Of a DNA stretch of 54,741 nucleotides, positions 17,977-27,300 are shown piece after piece (position 1 is the first letter of the stretch; each line of letters begins with the position of its first letter). This DNA is from Actinobaculum sp. oral taxon 183 str. F0552 (lineage in GTDB: Bacteria > Actinomycetota > Actinomycetes > Actinomycetales > Actinomycetaceae). A program made the position numbers and the translations under genes. The stretch lies in assembly GCF_000466165.1 (NCBI RefSeq), contig NZ_KE951410.1, forward strand, positions 1 through 54,741. Direction: 5' to 3'. The notes beneath the pieces are model-generated. The model saw only the letters and a list, made by a program, of their open reading frames with translations, was not told the origin of the DNA and searched no databases.

Positions 17977-18486
17977 TCAGCCGGCGTCGCCCGGCTTCTG
18001 GCCTTCCCGGTCTCCTCCGTCCCCCCGGACCCAGACGCCGGAGCGTCCGCCGGACTTCCGCACGATCATCGCCTCTCGGATGACGGCGGACCGGTCGACG
18101 CCCTTGACCATGTCCACGACGGCCAGCGCCGCCACGGTCACCGCCGTCAACGCCTCCATCTCGACGCCGGTGCGGTCGGCCGTGCGAACCGTCGCGCGAA
18201 TCGCGACGTGGTCGGCCTTCGCCTCCACGTCCACCTCGCAGCCGTGAACGCCGACGACATGGGCGAGCGGCAGCAGGTCGGGGGTCCGCTTGGCGGCCTG
18301 GATCCCCGCGATCCGCGCCACCGCCAGCACGTCGCCCTTCGGCACGGTCCCCTCCCGCAGGCATCGCAGGACATTCGGCGAGCAGTCGACGCGGCCGACG
18401 GCCGTCGCCTGGCGGACCGTGGGCTCTTTGGCCGTCACGTCCACCATGAACGCGGTGCCGTCGGAGCGCAGATGAGTCAGATCCAT
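17977..18486 (-). CDS. moaC: Cyclic pyranopterin monophosphate synthase
   Basis: Second half-reaction of the first step of molybdenum-cofactor synthesis: converts the MoaA product to cyclic pyranopterin monophosphate. The ATG with upstream GGGAGA gives 169 residues beginning MDLTHLRSDGTAFMVDVTAK. Conserved segments are visible: KGDVLAVARIAGIQAAKRTP, LLPLAHVVGVHG, EMEALTAVTVAALAVVDMVK and VRKSGGRSGVW. A longer upstream frame only reads through the end of moeA. The C-terminal tail after SGGRSG is rich in Gly, Arg and Asp and is longer than in E. coli. It is last in the regulator-moaD, moaE, moeA, moaC series. No moaA gene lies in this window. Confidence 0.93.
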   Translation of the reverse strand: MDLTHLRSDGTAFMVDVTAKEPTVRQATAVGRVDCSPNVLRCLREGTVPKGDVLAVARIAGIQAAKRTPDLLPLAHVVGVHGCEVDVEAKADHVAIRATVRTADRTGVEMEALTAVTVAALAVVDMVKGVDRSAVIREAMIVRKSGGRSGVWVRGDGGDREGQKPGDAG

Positions 18487-18550
18487 GGATTCTCCCGTGT
18501 GAGGGCGGAACGCCTCCCGGAGGCTCGTCGCAGACGCCGAGGGACGGAGG

Positions 18551-19783
18551 TCAACGGTCGAGGCGGGTCGGCAGGAAGCCGACGCGGTCTCCGGGGGCGA
18601 CCCGCGTGACGTCGGCGTCGACGACGGCCAGGCCATCGGCGAGGGCGACGGACGCCGCCAAGTGCGAACTCGACCCGAGCCGATGGACGGGACGGACGGA
18701 TCCTCCGTCGTAAACCACCGGCATGAACTGCGCCTTCCCGGCCGGTGACGCCCAGCCTACGCCTGCGACGGCCTCGAGCCGTCTCGGCGCCGCACAGGAC
18801 GCCTTCCCCGCCAGCATCGCGAGCAGCCCGGCGGCGTAGACGTGGAAGCTGACGAAGACGCTGACCGGATTGCCCGGAAGGCACAGGGCGGGGACGCCTC
18901 GGCCGCGCAGGGACACGGTTCCCACGCCCTGCGGGCCGCCCGGCTGCTGGGCGACGCGGTGGAAGCGCATCGCGGCAGAGGCGAGGGCCTGCCGCACGAC
19001 CTCGTAGGCTCCCGCGGAGATCCCGCCCGCGGTGATGACGACGTCCAGTTCCGGCCAACCGGCCAGCGACGCCAAGAGGGCCTCCGGGGCGTCGGCGGAT
19101 CGGACGCGAGCTGCGACGATCCCCCCGGCGGCCTCGACGAGGCCGCAAAGGAGGACCGAGTTCGAGTCGGGGATCTCGCCGTCGCCGAGGCGGGCCCCGG
19201 GATCGGCGAGCTCGGAGCCCGCCGTGACGATCCCGACTCGCGGACGGGGGACGACCGGCAGCAGCGAGTAGCCGACGGACGCGGCCGCCGACAGAGCGGC
19301 GGCGCCGAGCACGACCCCCGCGGGGAGAACGGGCGCTCCCGGCTCGACGTCCTCGCCGGCGTGGCGGACGTTCGCCCCCGGAGCGGGCGCCCGACGGATC
19401 GTCACCCGGCCGGGCGGCTCGGTCACGTGCGGCGCATGGTCGGTCATCTCCACCTTGACGACGGTGTCCGCGCCGGAGGGCATGGGCGCGCCCGTCATGA
19501 TCCTCCACGCGGTTCCCGGAGCCACCGCGTGTCCGCCCGCGTCGCCGGCCGGGATGTCCCCTGCGACGGGGAGCGTCGCCGGAAGCTCGGCGAGATCGGA
19601 CGCGTGCACGGCGAAGCCGTCCATCGCCGAGTTCGTGAAGGGGGGAACGGGAAGCCGCGCTGCGAGCGGTTCGGCCAGGACGCATCCGAGCGCTCGCGAC
19701 AGCGGGACGGCGCGGGGGGCGAGCGTGCGTCCGAGGGATTCGACCAGTCTCCGGTGTTCGTCGGGGCTCAAAGACGGGGACAT
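18551..19783 (-). CDS. moeA: Molybdopterin molybdenumtransferase
   Basis: Inserts molybdate into adenylated molybdopterin to give active cofactor. The 410 residues show NSAMDGFAVHASDL at the N-terminal domain hinge, RIMTGAPMPSGADTVVKVEM, the adenylyl-pterin pocket PRVGIVTAGSELADPG with SNSVLL and VVITAGGISAGAYEVV, and CLPGNPVSVFVSFHVYAAGL. The C-terminal beta-barrel follows (FMPVVYDGGSVRPVHRLGSS). It lies between moaE and moaC on the same strand, 78 bp after moaE. One paralogue is in this window. Actinobacteria often carry several. Confidence 0.94.
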   Translation of the reverse strand: MSPSLSPDEHRRLVESLGRTLAPRAVPLSRALGCVLAEPLAARLPVPPFTNSAMDGFAVHASDLAELPATLPVAGDIPAGDAGGHAVAPGTAWRIMTGAPMPSGADTVVKVEMTDHAPHVTEPPGRVTIRRAPAPGANVRHAGEDVEPGAPVLPAGVVLGAAALSAAASVGYSLLPVVPRPRVGIVTAGSELADPGARLGDGEIPDSNSVLLCGLVEAAGGIVAARVRSADAPEALLASLAGWPELDVVITAGGISAGAYEVVRQALASAAMRFHRVAQQPGGPQGVGTVSLRGRGVPALCLPGNPVSVFVSFHVYAAGLLAMLAGKASCAAPRRLEAVAGVGWASPAGKAQFMPVVYDGGSVRPVHRLGSSSHLAASVALADGLAVVDADVTRVAPGDRVGFLPTRLDR

Positions 19784-19861
19784 GTTGCGCTCCTTGCCGT
19801 CGGGTGACGAGGGTTGGGCCGCCCGATTCTATCAATGCGCCCCCTGCGGCCGACGCGTCTT

Positions 19862-20293
19862 CTAGCGAGCATTCTCCAAGCCCGACCAGCTGTGGGTCCC
19901 GTCCGCGTGGATCTGCTTCTTCCACACGGGCAGGCGGGCCTTGACTTCGTCGACCAGGGCCTGCGCGGCGGCGAAGGCCTGCGATCGGTGTTCGGCGGCG
20001 ACGGCCACGATCATGGCCACTTCGCCGACTTGGAGGCGGCCCGTCCGGTGCCAGGCCTCGATCCGGTGAACGCCCTGCCGCCTGGTCAGGCCCTCGGCGA
20101 TGTCGCGCAGGATGTTCGGGGCGCTGGGATGCGCGGTGTACTCGAGGGCGACGACGGGGACCGAGCCGGTCCGTTCGCGGATCGTCCCGAGGAATACGGC
20201 GGTGGCGCCGCACCGCTCGTCGTGGACCGCGGCGTGGATGGCGGCCGCGTCGAGAGGTGCGGACACGATGCCCGTGTGGACGACGTTGATCAT
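19862..20293 (-). CDS. moaE: Molybdopterin synthase catalytic (large) subunit
   Basis: Adds two sulfur atoms from thiocarboxylated MoaD to cyclic pyranopterin monophosphate, making molybdopterin. The protein has 143 residues. Typical segments are GATAVFLGTIRE, ALEYTAHPSAPNILRDIAEG, EAWHRTGRLQVGEVAMIVAV, EHRSQAFAAAQALVDEVKAR and LPVWKKQIHADGTHSW. The lysines in VWKKQ are at the active-site positions. Its ATG directly follows the TAG of the regulator-MoaD fusion gene, so the two subunits are translated together in the MoaD-MoaE order seen in many moa operons. Confidence 0.94.
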   Translation of the reverse strand: MINVVHTGIVSAPLDAAAIHAAVHDERCGATAVFLGTIRERTGSVPVVALEYTAHPSAPNILRDIAEGLTRRQGVHRIEAWHRTGRLQVGEVAMIVAVAAEHRSQAFAAAQALVDEVKARLPVWKKQIHADGTHSWSGLENAR

Positions 20294-21274
20294 CTACCCT
20301 CCTGAGAAAGGCGGCAGCACTTCGACGTCGGCGCCCGCGTGCAGCGGCGTGCGACGGGTCGCCGTCCTGTGGTCGACGATGAAGCTCGAGACGTCGAGTA
20401 CCGCGGCCAGCCGTGGACGCCGCGCGGAGAGCTCGGCGAGGAGCTCGCCGAGCGTGGCGGGAGTCTCGTCTGGGTCGACGTCGATCACGGCGGCCTCCGC
20501 GGCCTCCTCGGCGCCGCCGAAGAACCGCACGCGCGTGGGCCGCGGACGCCTCCCCGGCTCGTCCCGCTCGGTGAGTCTGACGAGGACGCGCACGGGGTTC
20601 GCCGGATCGGGGAGGTAGGCGACGTCCGCCTTTCCGGCCGACGTGCGCTCCAGGATCCGCTCGACGACGCCGCGCCGCAGCTCCAGCGCGAGCGGATCGG
20701 GGTCGTCGGGGTCCGTGTAGGGGCAGGCTCCCAGGACGAGGGATGTCGCCTCCTCGGGGTGGGCCGCCGCGGCGAAGCCCATGGCGGTCAGGAAGAGCCG
20801 GATCTTGTCCATGTGGTCGACCAGGCGGAAGCCGGGGCGGAAGGCGCTCGTCGCATGGTCGGGGACGCGGTTCATCTTCAAGGCGGCGTCGGCCCAGTGC
20901 GCACCGATCCCGAAGGCGGCCGCCTTCGGGTCGTCGGCCGATTCGCGCAGCCAGGAGAAGACCGCCTGCGTGGCCTGTTCGAGCATTCGGGCGGGAAAGG
21001 CCGGATCCGTCGGCGTGTACGTGATGTACCCGTGCGCGGGGCGTCCGCGGCCGCTGATCGGCATCTGCTCGCGGGTGACGAGCCCCAAGGCGTACAGGGC
21101 CTCCAGCGTCTCGCGGACGGAGGAGACGTGATGCCCGTTCTCCTCGGCTAGCTCCGTGACGGTCACGGGCGAGGAGTGCCGGGAGATCTGGCTGAGCAGC
21201 GCATGCTGGGCGGATGTCAGCGAGGCGACCGTCGTCAGAACCGATTGCAGATCCCCCGGATGCCCCCGCTGCAT
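20294..21274 (-). CDS. moaD: HTH transcriptional regulator fused to molybdopterin synthase sulfur carrier MoaD
   Basis: One 326-residue reading frame joins two functions. Residues about 20-85 form a winged helix (LAEENGHHVSSVRETLEALY, then GRGRPAHGY) like COG2345/SufR-type ArsR-family predicted regulators. Residues about 95-225 are the helical sensor part of that family, with a CPY motif at Cys184. Residues about 247-326 are a MoaD ubiquitin-like domain (VRFFGGAEEAAEAA, DETPATLGELLAELS, SFIVDHRTATRRTPLHAGAD) that ends exactly in FSGG, the C-terminal Gly-Gly that is thiocarboxylated. Cys184 is the only cysteine, so a SufR-like three-cysteine iron-sulfur site is not evident. A strong RBS (GAGGAGG) precedes the ATG, and a 14-bp palindrome lies 20 bp upstream. 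The fusion suggests that sulfur loading of MoaD could feed back on DNA binding. Confidence 0.85.
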   Translation of the reverse strand: MQRGHPGDLQSVLTTVASLTSAQHALLSQISRHSSPVTVTELAEENGHHVSSVRETLEALYALGLVTREQMPISGRGRPAHGYITYTPTDPAFPARMLEQATQAVFSWLRESADDPKAAAFGIGAHWADAALKMNRVPDHATSAFRPGFRLVDHMDKIRLFLTAMGFAAAAHPEEATSLVLGACPYTDPDDPDPLALELRRGVVERILERTSAGKADVAYLPDPANPVRVLVRLTERDEPGRRPRPTRVRFFGGAEEAAEAAVIDVDPDETPATLGELLAELSARRPRLAAVLDVSSFIVDHRTATRRTPLHAGADVEVLPPFSGG

Positions 21275-21293
21275 GCGCTCACCTCCTCAGAGT

Positions 21294-21307
21294 CAGACGC
21301 GCGTCTG
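21294..21307. promoter_or_regulatory. Perfect 14-bp palindrome upstream of the regulator-MoaD gene
   Basis: CAGACGCGCGTCTG reads the same on both strands. It lies 20 bp before the start of the HTH-MoaD gene and in the gap after narI. A dimeric winged-helix protein would bind such a site, so autoregulation by the fusion protein is a reasonable guess. Confidence 0.45.
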
Positions 21308-21446
21308 TACGACGAACGATTGTACTGCCTGCCGTGCGCCGGGCTTCGCCCGATGCTCCGCGGAAGCCGACGGCCCGGTCGGACGGCCGCGGTCCGCGGA
21401 CGATGCGCACGCGTCGAAGGAGGCGCGAAGGCCGCGCACCGCCGTC

Positions 21447-22166
21447 TCACCAGCCGCGGGGTTTGGACGTCGGCTTCCTGCGGTCGCGCGACCGGTAGAC
21501 GATGTGCGGGCGGGTGACGTAGCCGACGGGCGCCGACACGGCGTGGACGAGACGCGTGAAAGGCCAGATGCAGAACAGGAGCATGCCCGCCACGATGTGC
21601 AGCTTGAACGGCATGGGAACGTCGAGCATGAGTTCGGGGCGCGGGTGCAGCGCCGGAATCGAGCGGAACCACACCGAGACGGTCTCGCGATAGTCGTACC
21701 CTTCGTGCCCTCCCAGGACCTGCGAGCTCACGGTCGCCCATGTCCCCAGCCCGATGGGCAGGCACAGCATCGCGTAGGTGACGATGTCCATGCGGCTCGT
21801 GGCCAGGCGTACGGACTTGACCACGACGCGCCGCCAGATGAGGCCCGCGAGCCCGGTGATCGTCGCCAAGGCGGCCAGGGACCCCAGACCGGTCGCCCCC
21901 AGGTGGTACATGTGCTGGGAGACGCCGGCGGCCTGCGTCCAGGACTTGGGCACGGCCAGGCCCACGACGTGCCCGCCCGCCACACAGAGGATCCCGATGT
22001 GGAAGAGGGGAGAGGACCAGCGCAGGATGCGATTCTCGTTCCACTCCGAGGAGCGGCTCGTCCAGCCGAACTGGTCGGTCCGGTAGCGCCACACGAGCCC
22101 GACGGCCATGATCGCGATGGACAGATAGGGGAGGATGACCCACAGGAAGGTGTCGAGAGTCGTCAT
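21447..22166 (-). CDS. narI: Respiratory nitrate reductase gamma subunit (cytochrome b)
   Basis: Membrane anchor that oxidises menaquinol and passes electrons through two b hemes to NarH. It has 239 residues and five hydrophobic segments. His56 and His66 occupy the same numbers as in E. coli NarI, and His190 and His208 correspond to its His187 and His205, so all four heme ligands are present. The TDQFGWTSRSSEW loop and PMPFKLHIVAGMLLFCIWPF segment are typical. It starts four bases after the narJ stop. The basic tail (YRSRDRRKPTSKPRGW) is probably cytoplasmic. Confidence 0.96.
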   Translation of the reverse strand: MTTLDTFLWVILPYLSIAIMAVGLVWRYRTDQFGWTSRSSEWNENRILRWSSPLFHIGILCVAGGHVVGLAVPKSWTQAAGVSQHMYHLGATGLGSLAALATITGLAGLIWRRVVVKSVRLATSRMDIVTYAMLCLPIGLGTWATVSSQVLGGHEGYDYRETVSVWFRSIPALHPRPELMLDVPMPFKLHIVAGMLLFCIWPFTRLVHAVSAPVGYVTRPHIVYRSRDRRKPTSKPRGW

Positions 22167-22170
22167 CGTC

Positions 22171-22845
22171 TCACCTCTCCGGTACGGGGAACGGGGTGGC
22201 GTCGAGGTCGCCTGCGCCGACGAGCTCGGTGGGCGGGCCCTGGCTGACGAGGCGCCGATAGCCCGCCAGGGTCCTCTCGTCGGGCTCGGGCAGGGTGAGG
22301 ACCAGCGCCTCCAGGAGGTGGGAGTAGGGCGAGCCCGCGCTGCGCAGCGCGGTGCGGAGCACCTCCAGGCCCTCCCGGTTGGCCGCCAGCATCTGCCCGC
22401 CGATGTCCGATTCGTCCAGTGCGCAGAATTCGAGCACCACCGGCAGGTGGTCGGGGAGCTCGTCGCGGGCGGCCTCGAATCCCCGACGCCGCATGACCTC
22501 CTTGAAGGCGAGGATCGCGATCCCGCGCGATCGCGTGTCCCCGTGCGAGTAGTAGGTCAGCGACAGCGCGCAGCGGCGCCGCTGATCGAACGTCTCCACG
22601 TAGTGCTCCTGGAGGCCGCGGACGCCCCACTCGTCGGCGACGGCGCAGAACGCCTCGAGCCGGCCGGCGATCTCGGCCGGGAGAAGCGGCGTCTCGGATC
22701 GCACGGCGGCGAGCTTGTCGGCGAGCCCCTCGTCGGGGTAGTCGAGGAGCAGCGAGCAAGCCATGCGCAGGATCCTCGCCTGCCCGTCGGTGACGCCGGC
22801 TCGCCGCGTCGTCGGGATCCGGGGGATGCCGATGTAGGTGCTCAT
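22171..22845 (-). CDS. narJ: Nitrate reductase molybdenum cofactor assembly chaperone
   Basis: Private chaperone that binds NarG and assists insertion of the molybdenum cofactor before the enzyme docks on NarI. The ATG overlaps the narH stop (ATGA) and gives 224 residues. Family segments are MACSLLLDYPDEGLADKLAA, LEAFCAVADEWGVRGLQEHY, VETFDQRRRCALSLTYYSHG and DTRSRGIAILAFKEVMRRRG, followed by ELPDHLPVVLEFCAL. The C-terminal part (ALVLTLPEPDERTLAGYRRL) is as in actinobacterial NarJ. A much longer open frame upstream lies inside narH and narG and is a shadow. Confidence 0.94.
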   Translation of the reverse strand: MSTYIGIPRIPTTRRAGVTDGQARILRMACSLLLDYPDEGLADKLAAVRSETPLLPAEIAGRLEAFCAVADEWGVRGLQEHYVETFDQRRRCALSLTYYSHGDTRSRGIAILAFKEVMRRRGFEAARDELPDHLPVVLEFCALDESDIGGQMLAANREGLEVLRTALRSAGSPYSHLLEALVLTLPEPDERTLAGYRRLVSQGPPTELVGAGDLDATPFPVPER

Positions 22846-24374
22846 CGGATGACCTCCAGAGGGAGCATCCTGCGGCCCTCGGGCCGGGCGTGGGTCTCGA
22901 CCCCGGCGCCGTGGAAGGCCTCGACGTCGTAGGCCACCGGGCAGCCTTCGAGCTCCGAGATGCCGCGGGGGAGCTCCGTCTGGGCCGTGGGCACCGCGTA
23001 GCGGTCGTCGTACTTGGCGATCGCGAGGAGCCGGTACATGTCCCGGATCGTCTCGCCGTCCATTCCCACCGCCCGGGCGATGCCCTCCTCGCCCGGGCCT
23101 CCGTTGTAGACGTCCCGCATGTAGGAGCGCATGGCGGCCAGGCGGCGGAGCGAGCGCTCGACCGGGGCCGGGTCGCCCGCGGTGAAGAGCCCCGCGAGGT
23201 ACTCCAGCGGAATCCGCATCTGCGACAGCGCCGAGAGGAGCACCTTGTGGTCCTCTCCGTCGCTGCCGGAAGCCGTCACGGCGTCGACGACCGGACTCAA
23301 GGGCGGGACGTACCACACCATGGGGAGCGTGCGGAATTCGGGGTGCAGGGGGAGCGCGACCTCGTAGGCGGCGATGAGCTTCCAGACGGGCGACTCCTGC
23401 GCCGCGACGATCCACGAGTGGGGGACTCCGTTCGCCCGCGCCGCCGCCACCGCGTCGGGGTCGTGCGGATCCAGGAGGATCTCCCGGTGGGCGCGGTACA
23501 GGTTGCGTTCGTCCTTCTGGGAGGCCGCCCAGGTGACGCGGTCGGCGTCGTAGAGGAGGACCCCGAGGTAGCGCAGACGCCCGACGCAGGTCTCCGAGCA
23601 GACCGTCGGCTGGCCCGCCTCCAGGCGGGGATAGCACAGCGTGCACTTCTCGGCCTTGCCCGTCGCGTGGTTGAAATAGACCTTCTTGTACGGGCAGGCC
23701 GAGACGCACATGCGCCAGCCGCGGCAGGCGTCCTGGTCGACCAGGACGACTCCGTCCTCCGTGCGCTTGTACATCGCGCCCGATGGGCAGGCCGAGACGC
23801 ACGTCGGGTTCAGGCAGTGCTCGCAGATGCGCGGCAGGTAGAACATGAAGGACTCTTCGATCGTCTTGGCCACCTGGAGGTTCATCCGGCCGAGGACGGG
23901 GTCCGCGTCGAGGGTCTCCATCGACCCGCCCAGATCGTCGTCCCAGTTCGGGCCCCAGGCGATCGTGTCGATGGCCTCTCCCGTGATGCGCGACTTGGGG
24001 CGCGCCACCGGGACGTTGCGGGAGTTCGCCGGCGCTGAGAGGAGCTTGTCGTACTCGTAGGTCCATGGTTCGTAGTAGTCGTCCATGACCGGCAGCGTCG
24101 GATTGGAGAAGATCCTGGCGAGCGAGGCCGCCCTGCCGCCCTGCCGCGGAACGAGCCTCCCGGACACGGTGCGCCTCCAGCCGCCCTTCCACTTATCCTG
24201 GTCCTCCCAGGTGCGCGGATAGCCGACGCCCGGCCGCGTCTCGACGTTGTTGAACCACATGTACTCGGCGCCCTCCCGGTTCGTCCACGCCTGCTTGCAG
24301 GTCACCGAGCACGTGTGGCACCCGATGCACTTGTCGAGGTTCATCACCATCGCGATCTGCGCCATGACCTTCAT
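22842..24374 (-). CDS. narH: Respiratory nitrate reductase beta subunit
   Basis: Iron-sulfur subunit of the membrane nitrate reductase, 510 residues. The N-terminal cluster motif CIGCHTCSVTCK lies at residues 16-27. Two further sets follow: CEHCLNPTCVSACP and CRGWRMCVSACPYKK. The Trp in CRGWRMC replaces a cysteine and marks the [3Fe-4S] cluster, as in E. coli NarH. A last set is CTLCYPRLEAGQPTVCSETC. The ATG has AGGAGG ten bases upstream. Its first base is shared with the narG stop (TGATG), so translation is coupled. Confidence 0.96.
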   Translation of the reverse strand: MKVMAQIAMVMNLDKCIGCHTCSVTCKQAWTNREGAEYMWFNNVETRPGVGYPRTWEDQDKWKGGWRRTVSGRLVPRQGGRAASLARIFSNPTLPVMDDYYEPWTYEYDKLLSAPANSRNVPVARPKSRITGEAIDTIAWGPNWDDDLGGSMETLDADPVLGRMNLQVAKTIEESFMFYLPRICEHCLNPTCVSACPSGAMYKRTEDGVVLVDQDACRGWRMCVSACPYKKVYFNHATGKAEKCTLCYPRLEAGQPTVCSETCVGRLRYLGVLLYDADRVTWAASQKDERNLYRAHREILLDPHDPDAVAAARANGVPHSWIVAAQESPVWKLIAAYEVALPLHPEFRTLPMVWYVPPLSPVVDAVTASGSDGEDHKVLLSALSQMRIPLEYLAGLFTAGDPAPVERSLRRLAAMRSYMRDVYNGGPGEEGIARAVGMDGETIRDMYRLLAIAKYDDRYAVPTAQTELPRGISELEGCPVAYDVEAFHGAGVETHARPEGRRMLPLEVIR

Positions 24375-27300
24375 CAGAACTGCACCTCCTGGCCGCGACG
24401 GCGGATCATCGTGACCTCGTCGCGCTGATTGCCGGTCGGGCCGTAGTAGTTGAACGCGTAGGACAGCTGTGCGTATCCGCCGACTAAATGGGTCGGTTTG
24501 ATGGCGATGCGCGTCAGGGAGTTGTGGATGCCGCCGCGCTTGCCGGAGCGCTCCGTGAGCGGAGTCCCGGCCACGCGTTCCTGTGCGTGGTGCATGTACA
24601 CCGTGCCTTCGGGCATGCGGTGGGAGACGACGGCGCGGGCGGTCACGATGCCGTTGCGGTTGTAGGCTTCGACCCACTCGTTGTCGCGGACCCCGATCTT
24701 CTCCGCGTCCCGGGGGCTCATCCAGATCGTCTGCCCGCCGCGGCCCAGCGTGAGCATATGGGGATTGTCGAAGTACTGGGAATGGATCGCCCACTTGTTG
24801 TGAGGCGTGAGGTAGCGCACGGCCACCTCGGCCGTCCCCTCCGGGGACCGCCCCACGTGGCCGACGGGGACCTCGCCGTACATGTGCGCGAGGTCCAGGG
24901 GCGGGCGGAAGACGGGCAGCGCCTCGCCCATGTCCTGCATCCAGTCGTGGTCGATGTAGAACTGTGGCCGTCCGGTCAGGGTATGCCACGGTTTGTTCCG
25001 CTCGACGTTCTGGACGAAGGCCGAATACCGCCTGCCGCCGTGTTCGGAGCCCGACCATTCGGGGGAGGTGATGACCGAACGCGGTTGGATGCGGGTGTCC
25101 TCGAAGCTGATCCGCTTCTCCTCGTCCCCTTCGGCCATGTCCGCCATGTGCGTGCCGGTGCGCCTCTCCAGCGTCCGGAACCCCTCGAAGGCCAGGCGTC
25201 CGTTGGTCGTGCCCGAGAAGAGCAGGACCATGTCGGCGGCTTTGACGTCGGTGTCGAGCAGGGGGCGGCCCTCTCCCGGCCCCGAGCCGACCGCTGCGGT
25301 TCCGTTGAGGCGTGCGAGGTGGGCCACTTCCCGGTCGGGCATCATGAGCACCCCCTTGGTGGCCATTCCCGCCGTGTCGACGAGGGGGCCGAGCGTGTCG
25401 AATTCGTGCCCGACGAGCCTGTAGTCGCGTTCGACTCCGACGATCTTGGGCATGTCCACGCCCGGCCTCCACCCGGTCCGTTCGCCCACGCGGCCGGAGG
25501 GAGTGGCGTATTCGTCGGGGGAGTCGTGGGAGAGCGGGGCCGCCAGGACGTCGAGCTGGGCGTCGAGATGCCCGTGGGCCATCTCGGAGACGAGGTGGGC
25601 GAGCGCCCGGTAGGTCTCGAAGTCGGTCCGGGCCTCCCACGGCGGGTCGACGGCCGCGTTGAAGGAGTGCATGAAGGGGTGCATGTCCGTCGACGACAGG
25701 TCGTGTTTCTCGTACCAGGTGGCGGCGGGCAGCACGACGTCGGAGTGCAGGGTGGTCGATGTGTTCCGGAAGTCCGCCGTCCACATGAGGTCGAGCTTGC
25801 CGGAGGCGGCTTCCTCCCTCCACGCCATGGTCGCCGGGCGGCTGCCCTCCGGCAGCTCTTCGGCGTTGACGTCGTTGAGCGTGCCCAGCATGTGACGCAT
25901 GAAGTATTCGGTGCCCTTGGCGGAGGAGCCGAGCAGGTTGGTGCGCCAGTTGGCCAGGATGCGCGGCCGGTTCTCCTCGGCGTCGGGGTCCTCGGCGGCG
26001 AAGCGGAGGCGTCCGGCGGCCAGCTCTCCGGCGACGTACTCGGCCGGCGGCACGCCCGCCTCCCGGGCCGCGCGCCCCAGTTCCAGGGGGTTGCGGTCGA
26101 AGGTCGGATAGCTCGGCGTCCATCCGCGCTGGGCGGATTCGACTAGGCAGTCCGCGATCGTCTTGCCCCGAAGCCTTCCCGGCCCCAGGGGGTTGGCCAT
26201 GGCCTCCGCGCGGGCGCCGTCGTAGCGCCACTGGTCGGTGGTCAGGTAGTACCAGCCCGTGGCGATCATCTGACGCGCCGGCCGCTGCCAGTCCAGGGCG
26301 AAGGCGTAGTTCGCCCAGCCCGTGATCGGGCGGACCTTCTCCTGGCCGACGTAGTGCGCCCAGCCGCCGCCGTTGACCCCTTGGGTGGCGCACATGGTGG
26401 TCAGGGCGAGGAACGTCCGGTAGATCTGGTCGGAATGGTAGTAGTGGTTGGTTCCGGCTCCCATGAGGATCATGGAGCGTCCGCCGGATTCCAGGGCGTT
26501 GAGGGCGAATTCGCGTCCGATCCTGACGGCGGCCCCCGCGCCGACGCCCGTGATCTCCTCCTGCCAGGCCGGGGTGCCGGGCGTCGACGGGTCGTCGTAT
26601 CCGGTGGGCCACTGGCCGGGCAGTCCGTCGCGGCCCACCGCGTATTGGGCCAGCAGCAGGTCGTAGACCGTGGTGACAAGGTGGCCGTCGACCCGGCGGG
26701 CCGGCACCCCGCGCAGGACGACGCCGGCCCCCACGCTCTCCTGCCCGGCCTCGGCGGGCAGGTCGAAGCGCGGCAGGGCCACCAGGGCGCCGTGCCATTC
26801 GTCGGTGTCCATGACGCTCATCACCGGGTCCACGCCCTTCAGGGCGAGGTTCCAGTGCCCCATGCCCTCCTGGCCGTAGTGGTCGGCCAGAGTCCCCCCG
26901 GGGTCCTTGACGGTTCCATCGGCCTCCATGACGAGGGGGCGGAAGTCATTGTGCTCGGTGCGCTGCGTGGTGCCCTCGGGCATGAGGTCGGCCGTGAGGA
27001 ACTTGCCCGGGGCGAACACCGGCGCCGCCTGGCCGGCCTCTGCCTGGCCGCCGGGCGCGCCCGCGAGGTCGTCCTGGCCGAGGGCGTCGAGCCGGACGAG
27101 GAAGGGCGAGTCGGAATAGCGCCGCATGTAGTCGAGGAAGGAGGGTTCGCGCCTGCCGACGTGGAACTCCTTGAGGATCACGTGCCCCATGGCCTGGGCG
27201 AGCGCTCCGTCCGTGCCGGGGTGGACCCGCAGCCAGTCGTCGGCGAACTTCGTGTTGTCGGCGAAGTCGGGGGAGACCACCACGACTTTCTGGCCGTGGT

